Below are positions 1 through 5,522 of a stretch of 6,284 nt of DNA, in pieces. The notes below the pieces were generated by a model. It made no database searches. It was given only the letters and a program-made list of their open reading frames with translations, and was not told the origin of the DNA. Positions within the stretch are counted from its first letter, which is position 1; the number at the start of each line of letters is the position of its first letter. Made by a program: the position numbers and the translations under genes. Origin of the DNA: Thermoproteota archaeon (GTDB lineage Archaea > Thermoproteota > Methanomethylicia > Methanomethylicales > Methanomethylicaceae); contig JASFYK010000054.1 of assembly GCA_030055545.1 (NCBI GenBank), forward strand, positions 1 to 6,284, written 5' to 3'.

Positions 1-1130
1 ACCGGAAGGGTTGGCCTATCTGGTTTGTCGGTTTGGTCCAGTTCGTTATTTTCTTAGGTGCACTCTGGGTCGGGATGATGTACCCGGTAACCATGCCGAT
101 GGAATATTGGTACGTCTTCCTTGTGATAATCGGCGTTCTCGCGGCATGCCTGCCTAACTGGCTCTACTCTGAACCTTCGAATTTCATGATGTTCCTCTAT
201 ATGGCGGTCGGTGTGGCGGTTCTATTCATCGGCGCATTAGTCTCGAATATCCCAATAACCGACTTCCCGGCATTGATCTTCTACGATAAAACACTAACTC
301 CCAGCGGATGGTTCTATCCTGGCATTGCAATGATGGTTTCATGCGGCGCGCTCACGGGGATGCACGTATTCTGGATCGGTGCATACACATGCAAACGCTT
401 CCCAGACGAGAAATGGGTCAGGATTATAGGATACGGCGGGGAAGTCCTTGAGAGCGTTGGTCTCTGGACTGCGTTCCTTGCAATGCTTGTGCTCCCGGTT
501 TCTGAATATTTGCCTGCATTGAAGGCAGGATGGACCAAGGCATACGGGATTGGCTTCGCGAAAATAGTCGGCACGATCGCGCCTGGCATAGATGCGAACA
601 CGCTAATTCTCTTCGGCATGTGGATCGCGATGGTATTCATAATGAGCACTTACTTCTCTGGATTCAGGAACATGCGGGTGATTGGGCTGGAGTTCGTCCA
701 GCTGGTGACAAAGCGAAAGATAACAAAGCATGTCAATGCTTCGAGATGGTTGGCAGCAATAATAACCGGTGTATTGATGGTAGGCCTGGCACTCAGCGGT
801 GCATACTTGCAAATCTGGGCACTCTTCCCGATTCTGTCGACTGCTCTGGCAGTGTTCTCATTCATCATAGTGGGTGAATGGTGCAAGCTACACGACAAAA
901 GCCCGACTGTATGGCGCGTGGCGACCTTTGTAACACTGTTCTTCATCTCACTCCCTGCAGCCTTCTATGGCGCTTGGTGGAACTTCCAAGCAGGAGCAAT
1001 TGTCCCTGGAATAGTTTCACTCGTTGCAGCGGCAGTTACTCTGATATACGTCGAGGAGTGGCTGAGGCGCAGAAGGAGAGGCTACACGCCAGAGGAAAAG
1101 GCAGAGTTCTTGAAATTCGAGGAGTTCTAA
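1..1130 (+). CDS. Polytopic membrane protein of unknown family, 5' end missing
   Basis: The reading frame is already open at base 3 and continues through the first TTG (33), so the true start lies outside the window and TTG 33 is unlikely to be it. About 375 residues are visible. Counting from TTG 33, I see roughly ten hydrophobic segments, near residues 3-20, 26-42, 51-70, 93-118, 137-157, 188-208, 236-256, 262-282, 296-314 and 320-340. The C-terminus is cytoplasmic by the positive-inside rule: a run of five Arg (345-349) is followed by a short charged tail. There are no haem-binding His patterns, no Cys pairs and no ATPase motifs. The protein therefore looks like a permease or a membrane anchor, but I do not recognise the family and assign no substrate. 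A methyltransferase gene follows 36 nt downstream on the same strand, so a role in uptake of a methylated compound is possible but is inference from position only. Coding status is secure. Confidence 0.88.
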   Translation, partial: RKGWPIWFVGLVQFVIFLGALWVGMMYPVTMPMEYWYVFLVIIGVLAACLPNWLYSEPSNFMMFLYMAVGVAVLFIGALVSNIPITDFPALIFYDKTLTPSGWFYPGIAMMVSCGALTGMHVFWIGAYTCKRFPDEKWVRIIGYGGEVLESVGLWTAFLAMLVLPVSEYLPALKAGWTKAYGIGFAKIVGTIAPGIDANTLILFGMWIAMVFIMSTYFSGFRNMRVIGLEFVQLVTKRKITKHVNASRWLAAIITGVLMVGLALSGAYLQIWALFPILSTALAVFSFIIVGEWCKLHDKSPTVWRVATFVTLFFISLPAAFYGAWWNFQAGAIVPGIVSLVAAAVTLIYVEEWLRRRRRGYTPEEKAEFLKFEEF

Positions 1131-1134
1131 TATA
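1128..1134 (+). promoter_or_regulatory. Possible TATA box for the methyltransferase gene
   Basis: An AT-only heptamer TAATATA overlaps the stop codon of the upstream gene. Its centre is about 36 nt before ATG 1167. The usual archaeal distance from TATA centre to transcript start (about 25 nt) would leave a leader of only about 10 nt. No SD sequence precedes the ATG, which fits a leaderless or near-leaderless transcript. The stop codon itself supplies part of the AT-richness, so chance is a real alternative. Confidence 0.35.
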
Positions 1135-1144
1135 CAACATCCTC

Positions 1145-1152
1145 TTTTTTTT
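1145..1152 (+). terminator. Oligo-T tract, possible archaeal terminator
   Basis: Eight consecutive T residues stand 15 nt after the stop of the membrane protein gene, with no preceding stem-loop. Archaeal RNA polymerase can terminate at T-runs alone, so this could end or attenuate the upstream transcript. It could equally be part of the leader of the next gene, in which case the two genes would be cotranscribed with partial read-through. Confidence 0.45.
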
Positions 1153-1166
1153 AAGTGTGAACGCTT

Positions 1167-2156
1167 ATGGAAGCAATCGAAAGAACCTACAGGGTGCTGT
1201 CTGGTCAGAAAGCCGACAGGGTGCCGGTTTTTTCTGCTACGCAGACAGGGACGTTCGAATTGATGAAGGAGACCGGAGCATACTGGCCAGAAGCGAACTA
1301 CAACCCGAGGCTCATGGTAGGGCTCTCTACGGCAGCCCATACGGTTGCAGGTCTAGAAGCGATAAGAATACCGTTCTGCCTTACGGTACTTGCAGAGGCG
1401 CTGGGCTGCGAGATTGATCGGGGGCGCGAGGACAGGCAGCCAGCGATCTCAAAGACGCTTATCGATCAGGGCAAGGCGCCCCAGCTTGAGGGCTTGCTCG
1501 GACGTGGGAGGGTTCCTGCAATTATGGAGGCAATAAGGACCATCAAGGGGCTGGGCTACAGGGTGCCCCTGATCGTTGGGTTCGAAGGTCCCACCACACT
1601 CGCGGGCCAGCTGGTTGGTGTCGAGAGGCTCTGCCTGATGATGATAAAGAAGCCTGAGGAGGCTTTCAATTACATAAAGTTGGCGGAAGAGGCATGCATA
1701 GAATATGCAAAAGCGGTTGTACGGGAGGGGGCGGACATAATTGCGCCTGCTGACCCCACCGCGTCGCCATCAGTGCTTAGCCCTAGGATGTTCGAAAAAT
1801 TCTCCAAGAGCCCACTTAAGGCGATCGCGGAGATCCACCCAAGATCCATACTCCACATATGCGGCAACGCTCTGCCAATAATCGGGCAGATGGCAGAATG
1901 CGGCTTTGCAGGCCTGAGCGTAGAGGAGAAAGTCGATCTCGGCGCAGCGAAGAAGGCGATAGGCGAGAGGAAGGTCGCACTGATCGGGAATGTGCCGTCC
2001 GCAGGCGTCCTCCTAAACGGAAGCGAGGATGAAGTTTATGCCGAAGCAAAGAAGGCAATCAATGCTGGCATCGACATACTTGCACCCAGCTGCGGGATAG
2101 CACCAAGGACCCCCACAAAGAACCTGAGGGCGATGGTCAGGGCTGCGTACTCCTAG
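1167..2156 (+). CDS. MtaA/CmuA-family (UroD-fold) methylcobamide methyltransferase-like protein
   Basis: This 329-residue protein matches the stand-alone methyltransferase branch of the uroporphyrinogen decarboxylase superfamily. Members such as MtaA and MtbA move a methyl group from a methylated corrinoid protein to coenzyme M through a zinc-activated thiol. The zinc triad is intact: His230 and Cys232 in an H-x-C-G motif, and Cys309 in the C-terminal S-C-G-I-A-P-R-T-P segment. The D-P-T-A-S motif at 196-200 is also typical. The N-terminus lacks the Arg-rich coproporphyrinogen-binding motif of true HemE, so haem synthesis is unlikely. There is no fused corrinoid domain as in CmuA, so a separate corrinoid protein must exist elsewhere. 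ATG 1167 is chosen because the N-terminus begins with the family's usual short helix (M-E-A-I-E-R) ahead of the R-V-P-V segment. Its 3' end overlaps the convergent DUF169 gene by 20 nt. The methyl acceptor is unknown: coenzyme M if the host is a methanogen or alkanotroph, otherwise possibly a pterin. Confidence 0.9.
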   Translation: MEAIERTYRVLSGQKADRVPVFSATQTGTFELMKETGAYWPEANYNPRLMVGLSTAAHTVAGLEAIRIPFCLTVLAEALGCEIDRGREDRQPAISKTLIDQGKAPQLEGLLGRGRVPAIMEAIRTIKGLGYRVPLIVGFEGPTTLAGQLVGVERLCLMMIKKPEEAFNYIKLAEEACIEYAKAVVREGADIIAPADPTASPSVLSPRMFEKFSKSPLKAIAEIHPRSILHICGNALPIIGQMAECGFAGLSVEEKVDLGAAKKAIGERKVALIGNVPSAGVLLNGSEDEVYAEAKKAINAGIDILAPSCGIAPRTPTKNLRAMVRAAYS

Positions 2157-2901
2157 GGGGCATCCTGAGAACTTCGGGCATTCCGAGCTCAGCTATTGTC
2201 CCTCCAATGGGTATGGGATACCTGATCCCAGCTTTCTGCGTTTTTTCCAGGCCCTCCGCCATCATCTTGACGTACCTGAATGGGATCACCATCGACATCT
2301 CATCGTCAGCGGTGTGCCCAAACCTCCTCTCGCCGTAGCAGGCGATGACAATCTGCGGTTTTTGGGTGTTGTACGCCTCGGCTATCCCGTCGCCGCATAC
2401 ACCTACATCCCCAACTGTTCCGAATTTGAGGCGCTCGCGCGTTGCATAAACCGCCCCGTTTATGGCTCTCAGCATCTGGGCTGCGTTTCCGTAGATAAGT
2501 ACCAGGTCAGGCTCAACTTCAACGGACTCCAGAGGTCCTACAATGAATCCTGCCATCCTCTCTCTTATTTTAGGAATTGATTCCGAAAATTTCTTTGCGA
2601 AGTCCCTGTCCGAAACGTAGCCAAGCTTGACAAATATCTCACCAGTCTTTATATCCTGAGTCTCCTCTGAGAGTCCGAGGGACACTGATCCGAGCACGCA
2701 GTCCGCGTCTTCAGAAGACACTGCCCAAGACCAACCGTACAATCGGGCGGTGTTCAGGATTTGGCAGATTGTGAGCCGCTTTCTGGGCCTCCTGAAGCTC
2801 TTGGGCAAGGAATCAAGCTCTGACTTCTCTTTCAAGAACTTGAGGGCGAGTATGTGCGACTTCGGCTTGAGGTACTGGTAAAGACTGTCGATATATGACA
2901 T
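2137..2901 (-). CDS. DUF169 family protein
   Basis: This 254-residue soluble protein matches the DUF169 (COG2043-type) family, whose biochemical function is not established. The family hallmarks I see are an N-terminal A-L-K-F-L segment (19-23) and a Cys in L-T-I-C-Q (Cys46) at the start of a helix. They continue with a second Cys (Cys68) before a G-S-V-S-L-G-L stretch, a P-D-L-V-L-I-Y-G-N-A-A-Q segment (131-142), and a late C-Y-G-E-R-R-F-G-H motif (Cys188 to His196). With Cys169 this gives four conserved-looking cysteines, so metal or cluster binding is a reasonable inference but unproven. There is no signal peptide or membrane helix, so it is cytoplasmic. ATG 2901 is favoured: a GGTG (2907-2910, read on the - strand) lies 5 nt upstream and matches the middle of the archaeal SD, and the protein starts at the expected family position. 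The 3' end overlaps the methyltransferase gene; the 5' end faces an inverted repeat. Confidence 0.88.
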   Translation of the reverse strand: MSYIDSLYQYLKPKSHILALKFLKEKSELDSLPKSFRRPRKRLTICQILNTARLYGWSWAVSSEDADCVLGSVSLGLSEETQDIKTGEIFVKLGYVSDRDFAKKFSESIPKIRERMAGFIVGPLESVEVEPDLVLIYGNAAQMLRAINGAVYATRERLKFGTVGDVGVCGDGIAEAYNTQKPQIVIACYGERRFGHTADDEMSMVIPFRYVKMMAEGLEKTQKAGIRYPIPIGGTIAELGMPEVLRMPPRSTQP

Positions 2902-2923
2902 AAGGACACCACACTATGGTAAG

Positions 2924-2936
2924 ATACTTTCAGTAT
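2924..2936. promoter_or_regulatory. Inverted repeat ATACT-TTC-AGTAT, candidate operator
   Basis: A perfect 5-bp inverted repeat with a 3-bp spacer lies 23 nt upstream of the DUF169 start codon, in the divergent intergenic region. Partial symmetry extends two bases further on each side with one mismatch. Its position overlaps where the DUF169 TATA element should be (25-35 nt upstream of a short-leader start), and the arms are themselves AT-rich. This is where an archaeal dimeric repressor of the winged-helix or ribbon-helix-helix type would act. No regulator gene is in the window, and a 13-bp palindrome can arise by chance. Confidence 0.4.
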
Positions 2937-3018
2937 TTCAGCGCTTGCATAACAGGTGCCAATGGACTCTTTTAGCACGAAGGATGTGCTCTCCGGCAGC
3001 CGGCGATCCCACTGCGAT

Positions 3019-3028
3019 AATTTTTTTA
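3019..3028 (+). promoter_or_regulatory. T-rich TATA-like element before the small membrane protein gene
   Basis: An AT-only run (two A, seven T, one A) stands out in otherwise mixed sequence. Its centre is about 28 nt upstream of ATG 3052, the spacing expected for an archaeal TATA element serving a short-leader transcript. One caution is that the SD site at 3041-3046 would then fall only just inside, or just outside, the transcript. Transcription could therefore start earlier, from another element. Confidence 0.4.
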
Positions 3029-3040
3029 GAGGCTTCTTGC

Positions 3041-3046
3041 GGAGTG
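3041..3046 (+). promoter_or_regulatory. Ribosome binding site deciding the start at ATG 3052
   Basis: GGAGTG lies 5 nt before ATG 3052 and matches the archaeal SD consensus GGAGGTG apart from one G. No comparable site precedes the in-frame upstream starts GTG 2956 and ATG 2962. It is the clearest SD in this window and supports choosing the shorter protein. Confidence 0.6.
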
Positions 3047-3051
3047 CAGTT

Positions 3052-3441
3052 ATGTTCATGGGATTTTTCGCCCTGTTCATCGCCCTTGCAATTCTGCTGG
3101 TGATGTGGGCAGCGGCATCCATCCCGGTTTACCTCGCAGCCAAAGCCCTTACCGGAGGGAGGGCATCAATATGGGGGGCGATGGCGGCTACACTTCTTGG
3201 TGCTTTCGTTTATTCGCTTGTTTCATGGACCGTGCTGATTGCGTTTGGGGTAGCCTTAGGAACTGCCGCCGCGCTCCTTGGATCGATATTGGCGTTCCTT
3301 GCGCTCCTATGGGTCTACAAATCGGTCTTTAGGACAGGATGGCTCCAGGCATTCGGGGTGGCAGTGCTGGCAGCAATCATCATGGCAGCGATAGTCGGAT
3401 TGCTGGGCGCCCTCACGCTTCTGCCGTTGCTTGTGCGATAA
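3052..3441 (+). CDS. Small four-helix membrane protein, function unknown
   Basis: From ATG 3052 the protein has 129 residues and is almost entirely hydrophobic, with four likely membrane segments near residues 4-31, 41-68, 70-89 and 98-127. The short connecting segments carry recognisable polar signatures: A-K-A-L-T-G-G-R-A-S (30-39) and V-Y-K-S-V-F-R-T-G-W (88-97). From memory, similarly organised short archaeal membrane proteins with a T-G-G-R loop and a W-V-Y-K...GW loop are annotated only as hypothetical; I know no function for them. The frame is open further 5' (GTG 2956, ATG 2962), but that extension is polar, lies in the divergent promoter region and lacks an SD, whereas ATG 3052 has one. 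The gene is divergent from DUF169 and ends 74 nt before the oxidoreductase start. It could share a transcript with that gene, although a promoter-like element lies between them. Confidence 0.75.
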   Translation: MFMGFFALFIALAILLVMWAAASIPVYLAAKALTGGRASIWGAMAATLLGAFVYSLVSWTVLIAFGVALGTAAALLGSILAFLALLWVYKSVFRTGWLQAFGVAVLAAIIMAAIVGLLGALTLLPLLVR

Positions 3442-3478
3442 AAAGAATCCCTTGGCAGTCGAGGATCATGACGAAACC

Positions 3479-3485
3479 TATTTTT
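3479..3485 (+). promoter_or_regulatory. Possible TATA element for the molybdopterin oxidoreductase gene
   Basis: TATTTTT occurs in the 74-nt gap after the small membrane protein gene. Its centre is about 34 nt before ATG 3516, placing a transcript start near 3507, which allows ATG 3516 but not TTG 3504 to be translated. A second AT-rich heptamer, TATTTAT, at 3498-3504 is too close to the start to act as the box. There is no SD, consistent with a leaderless or near-leaderless transcript. Confidence 0.35.
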
Positions 3486-3515
3486 GCCTTGAGCTAGTAT
3501 TTATTGGCGAACAAT

Positions 3516-5522
3516 ATGGATGCTGTCAAAGAAGTTTTCAGCACCTGCCCGCGAGACTGCTACGACACTTGCGTGATGCGCACGCGAATATCCAGGGGTC
3601 AAGTAGTTTCTGTGGACGCGAGGCACGACCACGGGCTCACCAGAGGCTTCCTCTGCAAGAAGGGGCAGAGGGTGCTAGATTACGCTTTGTCACCGGAGAG
3701 ACTGAAGTATCCTCTGAGGAGGGTGGGAAGGAAGGGCGAGGGGAAATTCGAGAGGGTGAGCTGGGACAACGCACTGAGCCTTATCGTAAAGGAGATGGAG
3801 AAGGCAATGGCGGAGTACGGTCCAGAGGCGATCCTCCCGTACAGCTATGCTGGCCACATGGGAATCTTAAGCAGATATTTCCCGCAGAGGCTATTCAACC
3901 GGATAGGCGCATCCGACCTCGAGTACACAATATGCTCTTCCGCCGGTAAAGAGGCGCTCAAGTACCACTACGGCACAGCAGCAGGAATGGATCCAGAGGA
4001 TCTGGCAAACTCCAGGCTCGTCGTGATATGGGGCATGAACCCCGCCTGGACCGCCCAGCACATTTACTCGATCGTTGCGAGGTCCGGCGCGAGGGTTATA
4101 GTGGTAGATCCCGTGAAGACAGAGACTGCCAGGAGGGCTGACGGGCACGTCCAGCTGAACCCGGGGACTGACTCTGCGCTAGCGCTGGGGGTGATAAATT
4201 ACGCTGTTAGCAATAACCTCCACGACTCGGATTTCGTGAGTGAGCACACGGTCGGATTCGATCGGCTAGTGGAAAGGGCCTCGGATTTCACAGCCGACAG
4301 GGTCAGAAGGGTCTGCGGGATAGAGGAGAGAGAGTTCGTTGAGTTCGCAGAGGAGTGCTGCACGACCAAGCCAGCCGCATTCCTGATCGGGCTCGGGGTC
4401 CAGAGGAACCTAAACGGCGGTGAGATGGTCAGGGCAATCTCGCTTGTGCCCGCAGTCACGGGCAACATAGGGAAGAGGGGAGGGGGGTTCTTCCATTCCA
4501 ACTCGGCTTACTTCACTGCAGACATCACCACTGTCACTGGCAAGCCTACGCGGAGGAGGACGGTAAACATGGTTAAACTCGGCGAGGCTCTTCTGGACAG
4601 GGGACTGAGGCCGCCGGTGAGCTTCCTATTCGTCTACAATTCCAACCCGGCTGCGGTGTGCCCTGACCAGAGCAGGGTGAGGGAAGGGCTCTCACGAGAG
4701 GACCTCTTCACGGTGGTTCATGACCTCTTCGTCACCGACACGGCCGATTATGCGGATCTGGTCCTCCCAGCCACAAGCTTCCTCGAGTGTTTCGACATTC
4801 ACTTCACATATGGCGGGCTTTACGTCGCTATCAACGACAGGGCGATTGATCCTTTAGGCGAGTCCAAGTCAAACTGCGACCTCTTCAACGCCATCTCGGA
4901 GAGAATGGGGTACAACGATATCTGCGAGAGCCCGGAGAGCGTGGCACGCAGGCTGCTAGCCACAGGGACAGGGTACATGAAAGGCATCACGCTTGAGGAG
5001 CTCAGGGAGAAGGGATACGTCAAGCTGAGGACACCGAGCGAACCTCACGTCGCATTCTCTGACTTGAAGTTCAGCACGCCGTCCGGAAAGATTGAGCTGA
5101 GCTCTAGTCTAGCCGAGATGCACGGGTTCCCCGGGGTGCCTGGCTTCACTGAGATCAAGGGGGAATACCCGATCAGGCTACTCTCTCCGTTCCACAGGGA
5201 CCTCTCGAAGTCCCAGTACCACAACATTGAGACCATATTCGGCGGCGACGCGCAGACCGTGGAGATCAGTCAAGAGGACGCGTCCAGCAGGGGGATCTCG
5301 GACGGGGAGAAAGTCAGGGTCTTCAACATGAGGGGCGACTGCATAATGGTTGCGAGGATATCCGCAAGGGTCAAGAAGGGTGTCGCGGTCACCCACGGGA
5401 TAGCCTGGCCGAAGCTGTTGGAGGGCGGCAAGAACGTGAATTTCACCACGAGCAGCGCGACTTCGGACATCGGGGGATGCTCGACTTTCCACACGAACTT
5501 CGTGGAGATCGAGAGGACCTGA
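3516..5522 (+). CDS. Molybdopterin oxidoreductase, catalytic subunit with N-terminal [4Fe-4S] site (MopB_3-like)
   Basis: This 668-residue protein belongs to the DMSO reductase superfamily, which carries a bis-MGD molybdenum or tungsten cofactor. Residues 11-47 hold the [4Fe-4S] ligands (Cys11, Cys15, Cys19 in C-P-R-D-C-x3-C, and Cys47 in G-F-L-C-K-K-G). The R-V-S-W-D-N-A-L segment (80-87) and P-Y-S-Y-A-G-H-M-G (108-116) follow. Next comes T-I-C-S-S-A-G (138-144), where Cys140 or a neighbouring Ser is the likely metal ligand, then W-G-M-N-P (172-176) and V-V-D-P (196-199). Cofactor-binding segments include Y-N-S-N-P (374-378) and L-V-L-P-A-T-S (415-421). The C-terminal dinucleotide-binding domain runs from about 553 to 668. 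The pattern best fits the uncharacterised MopB_3-type subgroup, so the substrate is unknown. There is no twin-arginine signal, so it should be cytoplasmic. No electron-transfer subunit is adjacent. ATG 3516 is preferred to TTG 3504 (four residues longer) on codon strength and promoter spacing. The 3' end overlaps mobA by 80 nt. Confidence 0.93.
   Translation: MDAVKEVFSTCPRDCYDTCVMRTRISRGQVVSVDARHDHGLTRGFLCKKGQRVLDYALSPERLKYPLRRVGRKGEGKFERVSWDNALSLIVKEMEKAMAEYGPEAILPYSYAGHMGILSRYFPQRLFNRIGASDLEYTICSSAGKEALKYHYGTAAGMDPEDLANSRLVVIWGMNPAWTAQHIYSIVARSGARVIVVDPVKTETARRADGHVQLNPGTDSALALGVINYAVSNNLHDSDFVSEHTVGFDRLVERASDFTADRVRRVCGIEEREFVEFAEECCTTKPAAFLIGLGVQRNLNGGEMVRAISLVPAVTGNIGKRGGGFFHSNSAYFTADITTVTGKPTRRRTVNMVKLGEALLDRGLRPPVSFLFVYNSNPAAVCPDQSRVREGLSREDLFTVVHDLFVTDTADYADLVLPATSFLECFDIHFTYGGLYVAINDRAIDPLGESKSNCDLFNAISERMGYNDICESPESVARRLLATGTGYMKGITLEELREKGYVKLRTPSEPHVAFSDLKFSTPSGKIELSSSLAEMHGFPGVPGFTEIKGEYPIRLLSPFHRDLSKSQYHNIETIFGGDAQTVEISQEDASSRGISDGEKVRVFNMRGDCIMVARISARVKKGVAVTHGIAWPKLLEGGKNVNFTTSSATSDIGGCSTFHTNFVEIERT

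Noticed and set aside
33..35. TTG 33 as the true start of the first gene
   Set aside because: The frame is open and hydrophobic upstream to the window edge, and no SD or promoter-like element precedes it, so truncation by the window is the simpler reading.
1..1130. NrfD/PsrC-type quinol-interacting membrane subunit
   Set aside because: It has about ten membrane segments and is hydrophobic, but I cannot find NrfD-like conserved motifs, and no Fe-S subunit gene is adjacent.
530..1417. Overlapping open frames on the + strand inside the first gene and into the second
   Set aside because: They are out of frame with the well-supported membrane protein and methyltransferase, and their compositions (Arg, Cys, His, Ser-rich) are typical of shadow frames.
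1167..2156. Uroporphyrinogen decarboxylase (hemE) as the name for the UroD-fold gene
   Set aside because: The N-terminal substrate-binding Arg motif of HemE is absent, while the His-x-Cys and late Cys zinc ligands of the methyltransferase branch are present.
3468..3497. Nine-codon open frame before the molybdoenzyme gene, preceded by GAGG, as a leader peptide
   Set aside because: It is too short, the SD-like spacing is poor, there is no run of regulatory codons and no attenuator structure, so chance is enough.
3431..3949. A 172-residue frame overlapping the start of the molybdoenzyme
   Set aside because: It is out of frame with the clear [4Fe-4S] and cofactor motifs of the oxidoreductase and has shadow-frame composition.
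4176..4192. Palindromic GCGCTAGCGC within the molybdoenzyme gene
   Set aside because: It is a short GC-rich palindrome inside codons for Ala-Leu-Ala-Leu, well explained by coding content.
5178..5492. A 104-residue - strand frame antisense to the oxidoreductase C-terminus
   Set aside because: It lies opposite a conserved cofactor-binding domain and shows the Arg/Pro/Val bias of an antisense shadow; it has no start signal.
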